In this document: in pieces, positions 1 to 9,051 of the stretch
How the letters are laid out: every line of letters begins with the position of its first letter
Numbering within the stretch: the first letter of the stretch is position 1
NCBI RefSeq assembly: GCF_900188185.1
Contig: NZ_FZPA01000007.1
Coordinates: 62,001 to 126,000, forward strand
DNA: 64,000 nucleotides
Direction of reading: 5' to 3'
DNA from: Sphingopyxis indica
Lineage (GTDB): Bacteria; Pseudomonadota; Alphaproteobacteria; Sphingomonadales; Sphingomonadaceae
Program-made: the position numbers and the translations under genes
Notes under the pieces: model-generated
Told to the model about the DNA's origin: nothing
Seen by the model: only the letters and a program-made list of their open reading frames with translations
Database searches by the model: none

Positions 1-1
1 T

Positions 2-2758
2 TCACGCCGCAACCGCGTCCTCGCTGCTGCTGCCCGCTGCCTCGAGCAGTCGTTTTTCAAGGCTTTTCACCCGCGCGCCGCCGTCGATCTTGTCGCCGAT
101 CAGGTCGGTGACATAGAAAGTATCGACCGCGCGCTCGCCATAGGTCGCGACATGCGCCGAATGCACCGTCACTTTCGACTGGAAGAGCGCATAGGCGAGC
201 TGGTTCAACAGCGCCGGGCGATCCTGGGCATTGACCTCGATCACCGTGAACCGGTTCGAAGCCTTGTTGTCGACGAACACGTTCGGCGCCACCCGAAACG
301 CCTCGGCGCGGGTGCGCGGCAGCGCGCGCGCTTCGAGCTTCGGCAGCAATTTCTGCCGGTTGGCGAGGGCATCCTCGATCGCGCGGGTCAGCCGCACGAT
401 CTGCCCGGCCTCGGCGAAGGGGCGGCCCAGCGGGTCCTGAACCAGGAAATTGTCGAGCGCGAGGCCGTCGCGCGTGGTGTGGATACGCGCGTCGATGATG
501 TTGCCGCCGGCAAGGTGGATGCCGCCCGCGATTCGATAGAAAAGCCCGGGGTGATCGGCGGCGAGCACCATCACCAAGGTCGCGCCGCGATCGTCGTCGG
601 GCACCGCGGCGATGTGCAGCGGCGCGTTTCCGGCCTGCTGGATGTGCAGCATGTTCGCCGCGATCACCTCGACCGGCTCGGCGATCCAGTAGCTTTCGGG
701 GAGGCGCTTCGCGAGCTTTTCGAAATCCTTGCCCTCCATCCGGAGCAGCGCCTGCGCTTCCTCTTTCTTGCTCGCGATCCGCACCTCGCGCCCGCGCTGC
801 TTGTGACCGAGGCGGAGGACTTCTTCGGCAGCATCGTAGAGTTCGGTGAGCAGTTGGCGCTTCCAGCTGTTCCATACGCCGGGACCGACCGCGCGGATGT
901 CGACGACGGTGAGCACGAGCAGCAGCCGCAGGCGCTCGGGGCTCTGCACGACCTGCGCGAAGTCGAGGATCGTCTTGAAATCGGCGAGATCGCGCTTGAA
1001 CGCGGTCGCCGACATGAGGAGGTGATAGCGCACGAGCCACGACACCGTCTCGGTCTCGGCCTCGCTCAGCCCCAGCCGCGGGCAGACGCGCAGCGCGAGT
1101 TCGGCGCCGAGCACGCTATGATCGCCGCCGCGCCCCTTGGCGATGTCGTGGAGCAGCACCGCGACATAGATGACGCGCCGCGACTGGATCTGGTCCATGA
1201 TCGCGGTCGACAGCGGGTGATCCTCCTTGAGCCGGTTCTGCTCGATGTCGGAGAGGAGGCCGATGGCGCGGATCGTGTGTTCGTCGACTGTATAATGGTG
1301 ATACATGTCGAACTGCATCTGCGCGACGACACGGCCGAAATCGGGCACGAAGCGGCCGAAAACCCCGGCTTCGTTCATCCAGCGCAGCACCGTTTCGGGA
1401 TCGCGCGGGCTGGTGAGCACGTCGAGGAACAATTCGTTCGCGCGCGCGATTCGCCGTATTTTTCCGTCGATCAGCTTCGCATCGTGGCGCGCCTGGCGCA
1501 TCGCCTGCGGATGGATTTCGAGCCCATATTTGTCGGCGAGCGCAAAGATTTCGAGCAACCGCACCGGGTCAGCCTCGAAGAAATCGTCCGACGGCAGGGC
1601 GAGGCGGCCGCGGTCGAGAACGAAGCCATTGAGCTTCCCCGGCCGGCGCCGGATCGTGGGCAGGAAGCGCCGCCCGCGCGCCGCCATCTGTTCGTCGAGA
1701 TGCGCGAGGAAGGTGCCGGTCAGGTCGCCGACGCTCTTGGCGTGGAGAAAATAGAGCTGCATGAAACGCTCGACCGGGCTCTTCCCCGGCCGGTCGGCGA
1801 ACTGCATCCGCGCCGCGATCTCGCGCTGGAAATCGAAGGTCAGCCGGTCCTCGGCACGTCCCGCGAGGATATGGAGGTGGCAGCGCACCGCGAGCAGGAA
1901 ATTTTCGGCGCGCGAAAATTGCCTGAGCTCCTTCGCGGTGAGCAGCCCCGCATCGACGAGCTCGGGAACGGTGCGCACGCGGTGGATGAACTTGCCGATC
2001 CAGAACAGCGTGTGGAGGTCGCGCAGACCGCCCTTCCCTTCCTTCACATTGGGTTCGACGACATAGCGCGAATCGCCCATCCTTTTGTGCCGCTCGTCGC
2101 GCTCGGCGAGCTTTTCGGCGACGAAATGGCGCGCATTGCCCGCAACGACCTCGGCATCGAAGCGCGCCGCCGCCTGGTCATAGAGGTCGCGGTCGCCCCA
2201 GACGAAGCGGCCTTCGAGCAGCGCGGTGGTGATAGTAAGATCGTCCTTGGCCGCGCGCACCATCTCGTCCAGGGAGCGCGACGAATGGCCGACCTTCAGC
2301 CCGAGGTCCCACAAAGTATAGAGCTGCGCCTCGATCACCTGTTCGGTCCAGCTCGTCTGCTTGAACGGAGTGAGGAAGCCGATATCGACGTCGCTGAACG
2401 GCGCCATTTCGGCGCGGCCATAGCCGCCGACCGCAATCACCGTGATGCGCTCGCCCGCCGAGCGATTGTTCGCGGGATAGAGATGATCGACGGTGAAATC
2501 ATAGGAAAGGCGGACGATCTGGTCGATCAGGAAGGCGGTCGCCTGCGCCGCGAGCCGCCCCGACGAGGGCTGCACGATCAGCCGGCGCGCAACCTCGGCG
2601 CGCCCCGCTTCGAGCGCGGCCCTGAGTTCGTCGACGAGCGCGCGGCGGCGCTTGCCGGCGTCGCGCGTCTCGGCGGCAATCGCCTCGAGCCGCTCGGCAA
2701 TCGCACGCCGGTCGATGATCGCACGGCGGCCTTCGAGATGGGCGAACAGCTCGCTCAT
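2..2758 (-). CDS. glnD: Bifunctional [protein-PII] uridylyltransferase / uridylyl-removing enzyme
   Basis: Cytosolic nitrogen sensor that uridylylates PII proteins when glutamine is low and removes UMP when it is high. The product is 918 residues, normal for GlnD. The nucleotidyltransferase motif GGYGR (about residues 111-115) and the D-x-D pair in FSDVDIGF (D123, D125) are intact. An HD phosphohydrolase motif (LLHDIAKGRGG, about 535-548) follows. Two C-terminal ACT domains begin near LVMVLAADHPGLF and VIEVNAQDRPALL and are expected to bind glutamine. The TGA stop sits at the very edge of the window, so the gene is just complete. It reads in the same direction as mutS, from which a palindromic repeat separates it. 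Confidence 0.97.
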   Translation of the reverse strand: MSELFAHLEGRRAIIDRRAIAERLEAIAAETRDAGKRRRALVDELRAALEAGRAEVARRLIVQPSSGRLAAQATAFLIDQIVRLSYDFTVDHLYPANNRSAGERITVIAVGGYGRAEMAPFSDVDIGFLTPFKQTSWTEQVIEAQLYTLWDLGLKVGHSSRSLDEMVRAAKDDLTITTALLEGRFVWGDRDLYDQAAARFDAEVVAGNARHFVAEKLAERDERHKRMGDSRYVVEPNVKEGKGGLRDLHTLFWIGKFIHRVRTVPELVDAGLLTAKELRQFSRAENFLLAVRCHLHILAGRAEDRLTFDFQREIAARMQFADRPGKSPVERFMQLYFLHAKSVGDLTGTFLAHLDEQMAARGRRFLPTIRRRPGKLNGFVLDRGRLALPSDDFFEADPVRLLEIFALADKYGLEIHPQAMRQARHDAKLIDGKIRRIARANELFLDVLTSPRDPETVLRWMNEAGVFGRFVPDFGRVVAQMQFDMYHHYTVDEHTIRAIGLLSDIEQNRLKEDHPLSTAIMDQIQSRRVIYVAVLLHDIAKGRGGDHSVLGAELALRVCPRLGLSEAETETVSWLVRYHLLMSATAFKRDLADFKTILDFAQVVQSPERLRLLLVLTVVDIRAVGPGVWNSWKRQLLTELYDAAEEVLRLGHKQRGREVRIASKKEEAQALLRMEGKDFEKLAKRLPESYWIAEPVEVIAANMLHIQQAGNAPLHIAAVPDDDRGATLVMVLAADHPGLFYRIAGGIHLAGGNIIDARIHTTRDGLALDNFLVQDPLGRPFAEAGQIVRLTRAIEDALANRQKLLPKLEARALPRTRAEAFRVAPNVFVDNKASNRFTVIEVNAQDRPALLNQLAYALFQSKVTVHSAHVATYGERAVDTFYVTDLIGDKIDGGARVKSLEKRLLEAAGSSSEDAVAA

Positions 2759-2827
2759 CCGCGATATGCCCCCTGACTGCCCGCACGCCCGGGCTCAGAT
2801 GACGGGGTCGTTGCCCCTCTCATGAGA

Positions 2828-2925
2828 AAGCCGTGTGTCCCCGCGAAGGCGGGGACCCATCTCCGGTGGGCGCCATTTTGCACGGGCAGGAGATGGGCTC
2901 CCGCCTTCGCGGGAGCACACGGCTT
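2828..2925. repeat. Composite inverted repeat between mutS and glnD
   Basis: Two arms, 2828-2864 and 2889-2925, are close inverted copies. Each runs AAGCCGTGTG, a small CCCGCGAAGGCGGG hairpin and CCATCTCC. The arrangement (two small hairpins facing each other) is that of a REPIN-like mobile intergenic repeat. It follows the mutS stop, so it could also form a transcript 3' hairpin before glnD; no T-run is seen. Confidence 0.75.
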
Positions 2926-2957
2926 GTTCCATGATCCGGGCCGAATCTCCACGATCT

Positions 2958-5621
2958 CTATCCCCCCTCCGCCAGTATCTGCTTCAGCCGATACAGCGCA
3001 TCGAGCGCCTCGCGCGGCGCGAGCGCGTCGGGGTCGATATCCGCCAGCGCCGCGCGCAGCGCATCGGTCTTTTCCGCCGGCGCTTCGGCGAGCGTCGCGG
3101 CGAAGAGCGGCAGGTCGTCGAGCCCCGCCGCGAGCCCGCCGGTCGCCTGACGCCCCGCTTCGAGCTTCGCGAGCACCGCCTCGGCGCGCTTGACGACGCC
3201 GGCGGGCACCCCCGCGAGCCGCGCGACCGCAAGGCCATAGCTGCGGTCGGCCGGGCCTTCGGCAACCTCGTGGAGCAGCACCAGATCGCCCTGCCACTCG
3301 CGCGCGCGGACATGGTGGAGCGACAGCGCCTCCAATGTCTCGGCGAGGCGGGTGAGTTCGTGATAATGGGTCGCGAACAGGCAGCGGCAGCGGTTGACCT
3401 CATGCACCGCCTCGACCACCGACCAGGCGAGCGCGAGCCCGTCGTAGGTCGAGGTGCCGCGCCCGACCTCGTCGAGTATCACGAAGCTCGCCGGCGTCGC
3501 CTGCGCGAGAATCGCGGCGGTCTCGACCATTTCGACCATGAAGGTCGAGCGCCCGCGCGCAAGATTGTCGCTCGCCCCGACGCGGCTGAACAGCCGGTCG
3601 ACGAGCCCGAGCCTCGCCGCGCTCGCGGGCACGAAGGCGCCCGCCTGCGCGAGCACGACGATCAGTGCATTCTGCCGCAGAAAGGTCGATTTGCCGCCCA
3701 TATTGGGGCCGGTGACGAGCCACAGCCGGTCGGCCTCCGACAGCGACACGTCGTTGGGGACGAAGCGCTCGCCCGATTTCGCCAGCGCCGCCTCGACCAC
3801 CGGGTGCCGGCCGCCCGTCACGTCGAGGCACGGTTCGTCGGCGAGATCGGGACGGCACCAATTGTGGCTCATCGCATGGTCGGCGAGCGCCGCGGCGACG
3901 TCGATCCGCGCCAGCACATCGCAGCTCGCGGCGATCGCCTCGCGGCGCCGGGTAGCCTGTTCGGTCAGCGCTTCGAGATGCGCCGCCTCGGCGGCGAGCG
4001 CGTGGACGCCCGCCTGCGTCACCCGGCTCGCCGCCTCGTGGAGATCGGCCGAGTTGAAGCGCACGACGCCCGCGAGCGTCTGGCGATGGGTGAAACCCGA
4101 TTCGGGTGCCATCAGCGCGTCGGCATGGCGAGCGGGCACCTCGACATGATAGCCGAGCACGCCATTGTGGCGGATCTTCAAGGAGGCGATTCCGGTGCGC
4201 TCGCGATATTGCGCCTCGAGCGCGGCGATCGCCTTGCGCCCGTCGCGCGCGGTTTCGCGCAGCGCATCGAGCGCGGCATCATAACCCTCGGCGATATAGC
4301 CGCCCTGCGCGGCATCGACCGGCGGCGTTTCGATCAGCGCGCGCGTCAGCTCGTCGACGAGCGCGCCATGCCCGTCGAGCCCGGGCAGCAGCCGCGCGAG
4401 CAAGGGCGGCAGGTCGCCGCGCCGCGCGAGCCGCTCGCGCAAAAGCCGCGCCCCGCCGAGCGCGTCGCGCAGCTGCGCGAGGTCGCGCGGGCCGCCGCGC
4501 CCCGCGACGAGCCGGCCGAGCGCGCGCCCGGCGTCGGGCAGCGCGCGAAGGTCGGCGCGCAATTCGTCGCGCCACAGCGCATCGCGCGCGAGCGCATCGA
4601 CGAGATCGAGCCGGTCGAGGATCGCGGCGCGGTCGGTGAGCGGGCTCGCCAGATCGTCGGCGAGCAGCCGCGCGCCCGCCGCGGTGACGGTGCGGTCGAT
4701 GGTGCCGAGCAGGCTGCCCTCGCGCGTCCCGGCCATCGTGCGGACGAGTTCGAGGCTTTCGCGCGTCGCCGCGTCGATCGCCATGCGGTCCGACGCCGAC
4801 AGGCGCACCGGCGGCTGGAGGAAGATCGGCTGCCCGGTCGCGACATGGTCGAGATAGGCGGCAAGCGCCCCCATCGCCGCGCATTCGCCGCGACCGAACT
4901 GGCCGAAACCGTCGAGCGTCTGCACCCCGAACAGCGCCTCGAGCCGCTTTCGCCCGGCTTCGCTGGCAAAATCCGCCGCCGGGCGCCGCACGAGCTGGCG
5001 CGCACCCCATGCGGGGAGATCGGCCGCCGCGTCGCTCACCAGCAGCTCGGACGGCGCGAGCCGCGCGAGCTCGGCCTCGACCTGCGCCGGGGCGACCGCG
5101 ACGACCTCGAACCGGCCGGTCGAAATGTCGGCGGCGGCGATCGCGACGCTGCCCTCGCTTCCGACTTCGGCGATCGCGGCGAGGCGGTTCGCGCTGCGCC
5201 CTTCGAGCAGCGCCTCTTCGGTGAGCGTGCCCGCGGTGACGAAGCGCACGATGTCGCGCGCGACGAGCGCCTTCGACCCGCCGCGCGCCTTGGCCTCCGC
5301 CGGGGTTTCGACCTGCTCGGCGATCGCAACGCGGTGCCCCGCCTTGATCAGCCGCGCGAGATAGGATTCGGCCGAATGGACGGGCACGCCGCACATCGGC
5401 ACCGGCGCCCCGCCATGCTCGCCGCGCGAGGTCAGCGCGATGTCGAGCGTCGAAGCCGCCGCCTTGGCATCGTCGAAGAACAGCTCGAAAAAATCGCCCA
5501 TGCGATAGAAGAGCAGGCAATCGCCCGCCTTTTCCTTGAGCGCCCAATATTGCGCCATCATCGGCGTCGCGGCGGCGGGCGCGGCGTTGCTGTTCGCGGG
5601 TTTTCGAGCGGTGGCGGGCAT
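2958..5621 (-). CDS. mutS: DNA mismatch repair protein MutS
   Basis: Recognises mismatches and small loops and starts repair with MutL. From the chosen ATG the protein is 887 residues, normal for MutS. The mismatch-reading motif GDFFEL (F44-x-E46) is near the N-terminus. The ATPase has Walker A GPNMGGKST (about residues 634-642) and Walker B VILDEVGRGTSTYDG. The frame stays open upstream to 5819. I prefer the ATG at 5621 (protein begins MPATARKP) because AGGGGGCG precedes it, whereas the ATG at 5651 has no evident ribosome site. Reading continues toward glnD. Confidence 0.96.
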   Translation of the reverse strand: MPATARKPANSNAAPAAATPMMAQYWALKEKAGDCLLFYRMGDFFELFFDDAKAAASTLDIALTSRGEHGGAPVPMCGVPVHSAESYLARLIKAGHRVAIAEQVETPAEAKARGGSKALVARDIVRFVTAGTLTEEALLEGRSANRLAAIAEVGSEGSVAIAAADISTGRFEVVAVAPAQVEAELARLAPSELLVSDAAADLPAWGARQLVRRPAADFASEAGRKRLEALFGVQTLDGFGQFGRGECAAMGALAAYLDHVATGQPIFLQPPVRLSASDRMAIDAATRESLELVRTMAGTREGSLLGTIDRTVTAAGARLLADDLASPLTDRAAILDRLDLVDALARDALWRDELRADLRALPDAGRALGRLVAGRGGPRDLAQLRDALGGARLLRERLARRGDLPPLLARLLPGLDGHGALVDELTRALIETPPVDAAQGGYIAEGYDAALDALRETARDGRKAIAALEAQYRERTGIASLKIRHNGVLGYHVEVPARHADALMAPESGFTHRQTLAGVVRFNSADLHEAASRVTQAGVHALAAEAAHLEALTEQATRRREAIAASCDVLARIDVAAALADHAMSHNWCRPDLADEPCLDVTGGRHPVVEAALAKSGERFVPNDVSLSEADRLWLVTGPNMGGKSTFLRQNALIVVLAQAGAFVPASAARLGLVDRLFSRVGASDNLARGRSTFMVEMVETAAILAQATPASFVILDEVGRGTSTYDGLALAWSVVEAVHEVNRCRCLFATHYHELTRLAETLEALSLHHVRAREWQGDLVLLHEVAEGPADRSYGLAVARLAGVPAGVVKRAEAVLAKLEAGRQATGGLAAGLDDLPLFAATLAEAPAEKTDALRAALADIDPDALAPREALDALYRLKQILAEGG

Positions 5622-5700
5622 CGCCCCCTGCTTAGTGATTGGGGGCGGCATGGCAAGGTGGCGGCGGAAGTTATTGGAGGCGTCGGGGTGGGGAGCGACG

Positions 5701-6231
5701 TCAGCCTTCTGAACGCACCCAAAACCATCGACAAGGTGCAGACGTGATCGGCCGATACAGGACACGGAAGCTTTCGTCCCCATCGGATGTCGCTTCACAG
5801 GGCTGAGGCGTGGCCTCATATCTCACGGACGTCATCGAGCCGGACGCCGCAATGCCCTCCCTGAACAGGATAAACTCCGCCCAACTCACCGGGACACGAG
5901 AGTCACCGCTCGGCAAATAATTCACACCTAAAAGGCGCGCCTCCCGTAACTCATTGCGAATCTCCGCAATCTGACCATCGTTCCCCAACAAGCAGCGAGG
6001 CTTCACGTCATCATTCGAGCCATCAACCCAAATGGTCTGATATCCATTTGAACGGGTTGGCTGGCACAGTCGCAAGAGCACGATTACGCGCTGGAGATGC
6101 GGATATGCGCCGGGAAGCCAATTACGGCTCTCCGCCTCACTCGCCTTCCATCCTTCCGCACATGCGGTAACGGCGCAGAAGCAAGCCGATAACAATGCCA
6201 CCCCGGCGATCCGTCGAAGAATTTCCCCCAT
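5701..6231 (-). CDS. Small exported hypothetical protein
   Basis: No family recognised. From the ATG at 6231 the product is 176 residues and opens with a signal-peptide-like stretch: basic MGEILRR, a hydrophobic core IAGVALLSACFCAV, then TACAEG, which could be a signal-peptidase I or lipoprotein site. The mature part has several cysteines (LCQPTR, RCLLGND, PQPCEA, APCRWFW), suggesting disulfides in the periplasm. An upstream ATG at 6270 would spoil the signal peptide. It lies between mutS and a repeat-rich gap and has no operon partner. Confidence 0.6.
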   Translation of the reverse strand: MGEILRRIAGVALLSACFCAVTACAEGWKASEAESRNWLPGAYPHLQRVIVLLRLCQPTRSNGYQTIWVDGSNDDVKPRCLLGNDGQIAEIRNELREARLLGVNYLPSGDSRVPVSWAEFILFREGIAASGSMTSVRYEATPQPCEATSDGDESFRVLYRPITSAPCRWFWVRSEG

Positions 6232-6340
6232 GAAATTTACATCGCACAGCAGCCCTGCGTCGGCAACCATCGTCGGTGGTCGTCAGATGGCGTTCGAAGA
6301 CGGCTTCCGGGAGGCAGTTCGGCGCCATTTCCTCTTCTTC

Positions 6341-6414
6341 GTCATTCCGGACTTGATCCGGAATCCATTCTAACAGCGCCGCGCCAATGGACCCCGGATC
6401 AAGTCCGGGGTGAC
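6341..6414. repeat. Inverted repeat pair with GATC-containing arms
   Basis: Arm 6341-6367 (begins GTCATTCCGGACTTGATCC) is an imperfect 27-nt inverted copy of 6388-6414 (begins TGGACCCCGGATCAAGTCC). Each arm is itself nearly palindromic, so the unit can fold as two adjacent hairpins. This is the form of dispersed intergenic repeats in alphaproteobacteria. Confidence 0.75.
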
Positions 6415-6449
6415 GACGTCAGCAATCACGGTTTAGCTGCCATGTAAGA

Positions 6450-6666
6450 GAATGCGCGCAGAGGCGCAGAGATCGCAGAGAAGGAAATGGGGTGCACGCG
6501 GAGACGCGGAGAGATAGCATTTGCCGCGAAGCGGCTTTTCCTCCCGCCTCGCGTGAGGCTTGACCGTGGCAGGAAAAGGGCCGTTCGGCCCGGAACGACT
6601 TCCTCCGCGCCTCCGCGTCTCCGCGTGAACAAATTCTTTGCGCACTCTGCGGCCTCTGCGCGAAAC
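6450..6666. repeat. About 215-bp imperfect inverted repeat upstream of maeB
   Basis: Outer arms are GCGCAGAGGCGCAGAG-like sequence at about 6450-6484 and its inverse at about 6632-6666. Inner arms are ACGCGGAGACGCGGAG at about 6492-6511 and its inverse at about 6602-6630. The centre reads through with no credible gene. It looks like a non-autonomous mobile intergenic repeat. The maeB promoter must lie between it and 6787. Confidence 0.6.
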
Positions 6667-6786
6667 ATTCGGCACGGCGGTCTCGCCGGGTAGATCGGGA
6701 CCAACATTCGCGGTTTCATTTTGACGAGGCGGCGCTAGGGGAAAGGCTCGGGCGCGCATCTTGTGAATCAATCGAGAGGATAAGGA

Positions 6787-9051
6787 ATGGACAGCGGCAG
6801 CAAGGTGCAGTTTTCGGATCGCGAAGCGCTTCTCTATCACAGCTATGGCCGTCCCGGGAAAATCGAGATCGTCGCCTCGAAGCCGATGGCGACGCAGCGC
6901 GACCTCAGCCTCGCCTATTCACCCGGCGTCGCGGTGCCGGTGAAGGCGATCGCCGACGACCCCGCCGCCGCCTATGACTATACCGCCAAGGGCAATCTCG
7001 TCGCCGTGATCTCGAATGGCACCGCGATCCTGGGGCTCGGCAATCTCGGCGCACTCGCCTCGAAGCCGGTGATGGAGGGCAAGGCGGTGCTGTTCAAGCG
7101 CTTCGCCGATGTCGATTCGATCGACCTCGAGGTGAAGACCGAGGACCCGCAAGCCTTCATCGACGCGGTCGAGCTGCTCGAACCGAGCTTCGGCGGCATC
7201 AACCTGGAGGATATTGCCGCGCCCAACTGCTTCATCATCGAGGCGGCGCTGAAGGAAAAGATGAACATCCCGGTGTTCCATGACGACCAGCATGGCACCG
7301 CGATCATCACCGCCGCCGGGCTGATCAACGCCTGCCACCTGACCGGGCGCAAGCTCGAAGACATCAAGGTCGTGGTCAATGGCGCGGGCGCCGCGGCGAT
7401 CGCCTGCACCGAGCTGATCAAGGCGATGGGCGTGCCGCACGACCATGTCATCATGTGCGATCGCAAGGGCACCATCTATCAGGGCCGCACCGAGGGCATG
7501 GACCAGTGGAAGTCGGCACATGCGGTGCCGACCGAGGCGCGCGACCTGACCGAAGCGCTGGTCGGCGCCGACGTCTTCCTGGGCCTGTCGGCCGCGGGGG
7601 CACTCAAGCCCGAGATGGTCAAGCATATGGCGCCCGCGCCGATCATCTTTGCGATGGCGAACCCCGATCCCGAAATCTCGCCGCCCGACGCGCGCGCCGC
7701 GCGGCCCGATGCGATCATCGCCACCGGCCGCTCGGACTATCCGAACCAGGTGAACAATGTCCTCTGCTTCCCCTTCATCTTCAGGGGTGCGCTCGACGTG
7801 CGCGCGACCGCGATCAACGAGGCGATGAAGATCGCCGCCGCCAATGCGATCGCCGAACTCGCGCGCCAGCAGGTGCCCGAAGAAGTCGCCGCCGCTTACG
7901 GGGGCCGCGCGTCGAGCTTTGGCCCCGACTATATCATCCCCTCGCCCTTCGACCCGCGGCTGATGGAAATCGTCCCCGCCGCGGTCGCCCAGGCGGCAAG
8001 CGAATCGGGGGTCGCGCAAAAACCGATCGCCGACCTCGACGCCTATCGCACGAGCCTGCGCGCGCGGCTCAACCCGACGACCTCGGTGCTGACGCTCGCC
8101 TATGAAGCGGCGCGCAAGAATCCGAAGCGCGTCGTCTTTGCCGAGGGCGAGGAGGAAGTGGTGATGCGCGCGGCGATCCAGTTCCGCGAGGGCGGTTACG
8201 GCATTCCCGTGCTCGTCGGGCGCGAGGGGCTGCACGACAAGCTGCGCGACCTGGGGGTCGCCGACCCCGAAAGCTATGAGGTGCATAACAGCGTCAATTC
8301 GCCGCATGTGCCCGAGATGGTCGACATGCTCTACAAAAGGCTCCAGCGCCGCGGCTATCTGCGCCGCGACTGCGAGCGCATGGTCAATCGCGACCGCAAC
8401 ATCTTCGGCTCGCTGCTGCTCAAGCTCGGGCTCGGCGACGCGATGATCACCGGGGTCACGCGCACCTATGCGCAGACGATGCGCGAGGTGCGCCGCGTGA
8501 TCGACCATGCCGAGGGCAAGACGCCGTTCGGCATGCATATCTGGGTCGGGCAGCGGCACACGATCTTCATCGCCGACACGACGGTGAACGAGCGGCCGAC
8601 CGCCGAAATGCTCGCCGACATCGCCGAGCGCACCGCGCTGGTCGCGCGCCGCATGGGGCACGAACCGCGCGTCGCCTTCCTCTCCTATTCGACCTTCGGC
8701 AATCCACCGGGGTCGTGGCTCGACAATATCCGCGAGGCGGTCCACATCCTCGACGATCGCCAGCCCGAATTCGAATATGAAGGCGAAATGGCGCCCGACG
8801 TCGCACTCAACGAACGGCTGATGAGAAATTATCCCTTCTGCCGCCTGTCGGGGCCGGCGAACGTCCTTGTCATGCCCGGGCTGCAATCGGCGAATCTGTC
8901 GGCCAAGCTGCTGCGCGAACTCGGCAGCGGCGCGGTGATCGGGCCGGTGCTCGTCGGCATGGAAAAGCCGGTGCAGGTCGCGACCATGTCGTCGCCGGCG
9001 TCGGACCTCGTCACGCTTGCGGTGCTCGCGGCGGGCGGGATTACGGGATAA
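6787..9051 (+). CDS. maeB: NADP-dependent malic enzyme with phosphotransacetylase-like C-terminal domain
   Basis: Oxidatively decarboxylates malate to pyruvate, giving NADPH. The 754-residue length is that of the large MaeB type. The malic domain includes SLAYSPGVAVP, the substrate/metal motif NLEDIAAPNCF and VFHDDQHGTAIITAAG. The nucleotide-binding fold carries VVNGAGAAAIACTELI. From about residue 430 a phosphate acetyltransferase-like domain follows (VVFAEGEEEVVMRAA); in this family it is regulatory. An AGAGGATAAGG ribosome site precedes the ATG. The TAA stop overlaps the candidate integration junction of the neighbouring island, and the recombinase CDS overlaps its last 11 bases on the other strand. 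Confidence 0.97.
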   Translation: MDSGSKVQFSDREALLYHSYGRPGKIEIVASKPMATQRDLSLAYSPGVAVPVKAIADDPAAAYDYTAKGNLVAVISNGTAILGLGNLGALASKPVMEGKAVLFKRFADVDSIDLEVKTEDPQAFIDAVELLEPSFGGINLEDIAAPNCFIIEAALKEKMNIPVFHDDQHGTAIITAAGLINACHLTGRKLEDIKVVVNGAGAAAIACTELIKAMGVPHDHVIMCDRKGTIYQGRTEGMDQWKSAHAVPTEARDLTEALVGADVFLGLSAAGALKPEMVKHMAPAPIIFAMANPDPEISPPDARAARPDAIIATGRSDYPNQVNNVLCFPFIFRGALDVRATAINEAMKIAAANAIAELARQQVPEEVAAAYGGRASSFGPDYIIPSPFDPRLMEIVPAAVAQAASESGVAQKPIADLDAYRTSLRARLNPTTSVLTLAYEAARKNPKRVVFAEGEEEVVMRAAIQFREGGYGIPVLVGREGLHDKLRDLGVADPESYEVHNSVNSPHVPEMVDMLYKRLQRRGYLRRDCERMVNRDRNIFGSLLLKLGLGDAMITGVTRTYAQTMREVRRVIDHAEGKTPFGMHIWVGQRHTIFIADTTVNERPTAEMLADIAERTALVARRMGHEPRVAFLSYSTFGNPPGSWLDNIREAVHILDDRQPEFEYEGEMAPDVALNERLMRNYPFCRLSGPANVLVMPGLQSANLSAKLLRELGSGAVIGPVLVGMEKPVQVATMSSPASDLVTLAVLAAGGITG

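Noticed and set aside
152-2776. Long plus-strand open frame opposite glnD
   Set aside because: It is the antisense shadow of glnD in GC-rich DNA: its composition is the reverse-frame pattern and it has no family motif. The same holds for the long plus-strand frame over mutS and the minus-strand frame over maeB.
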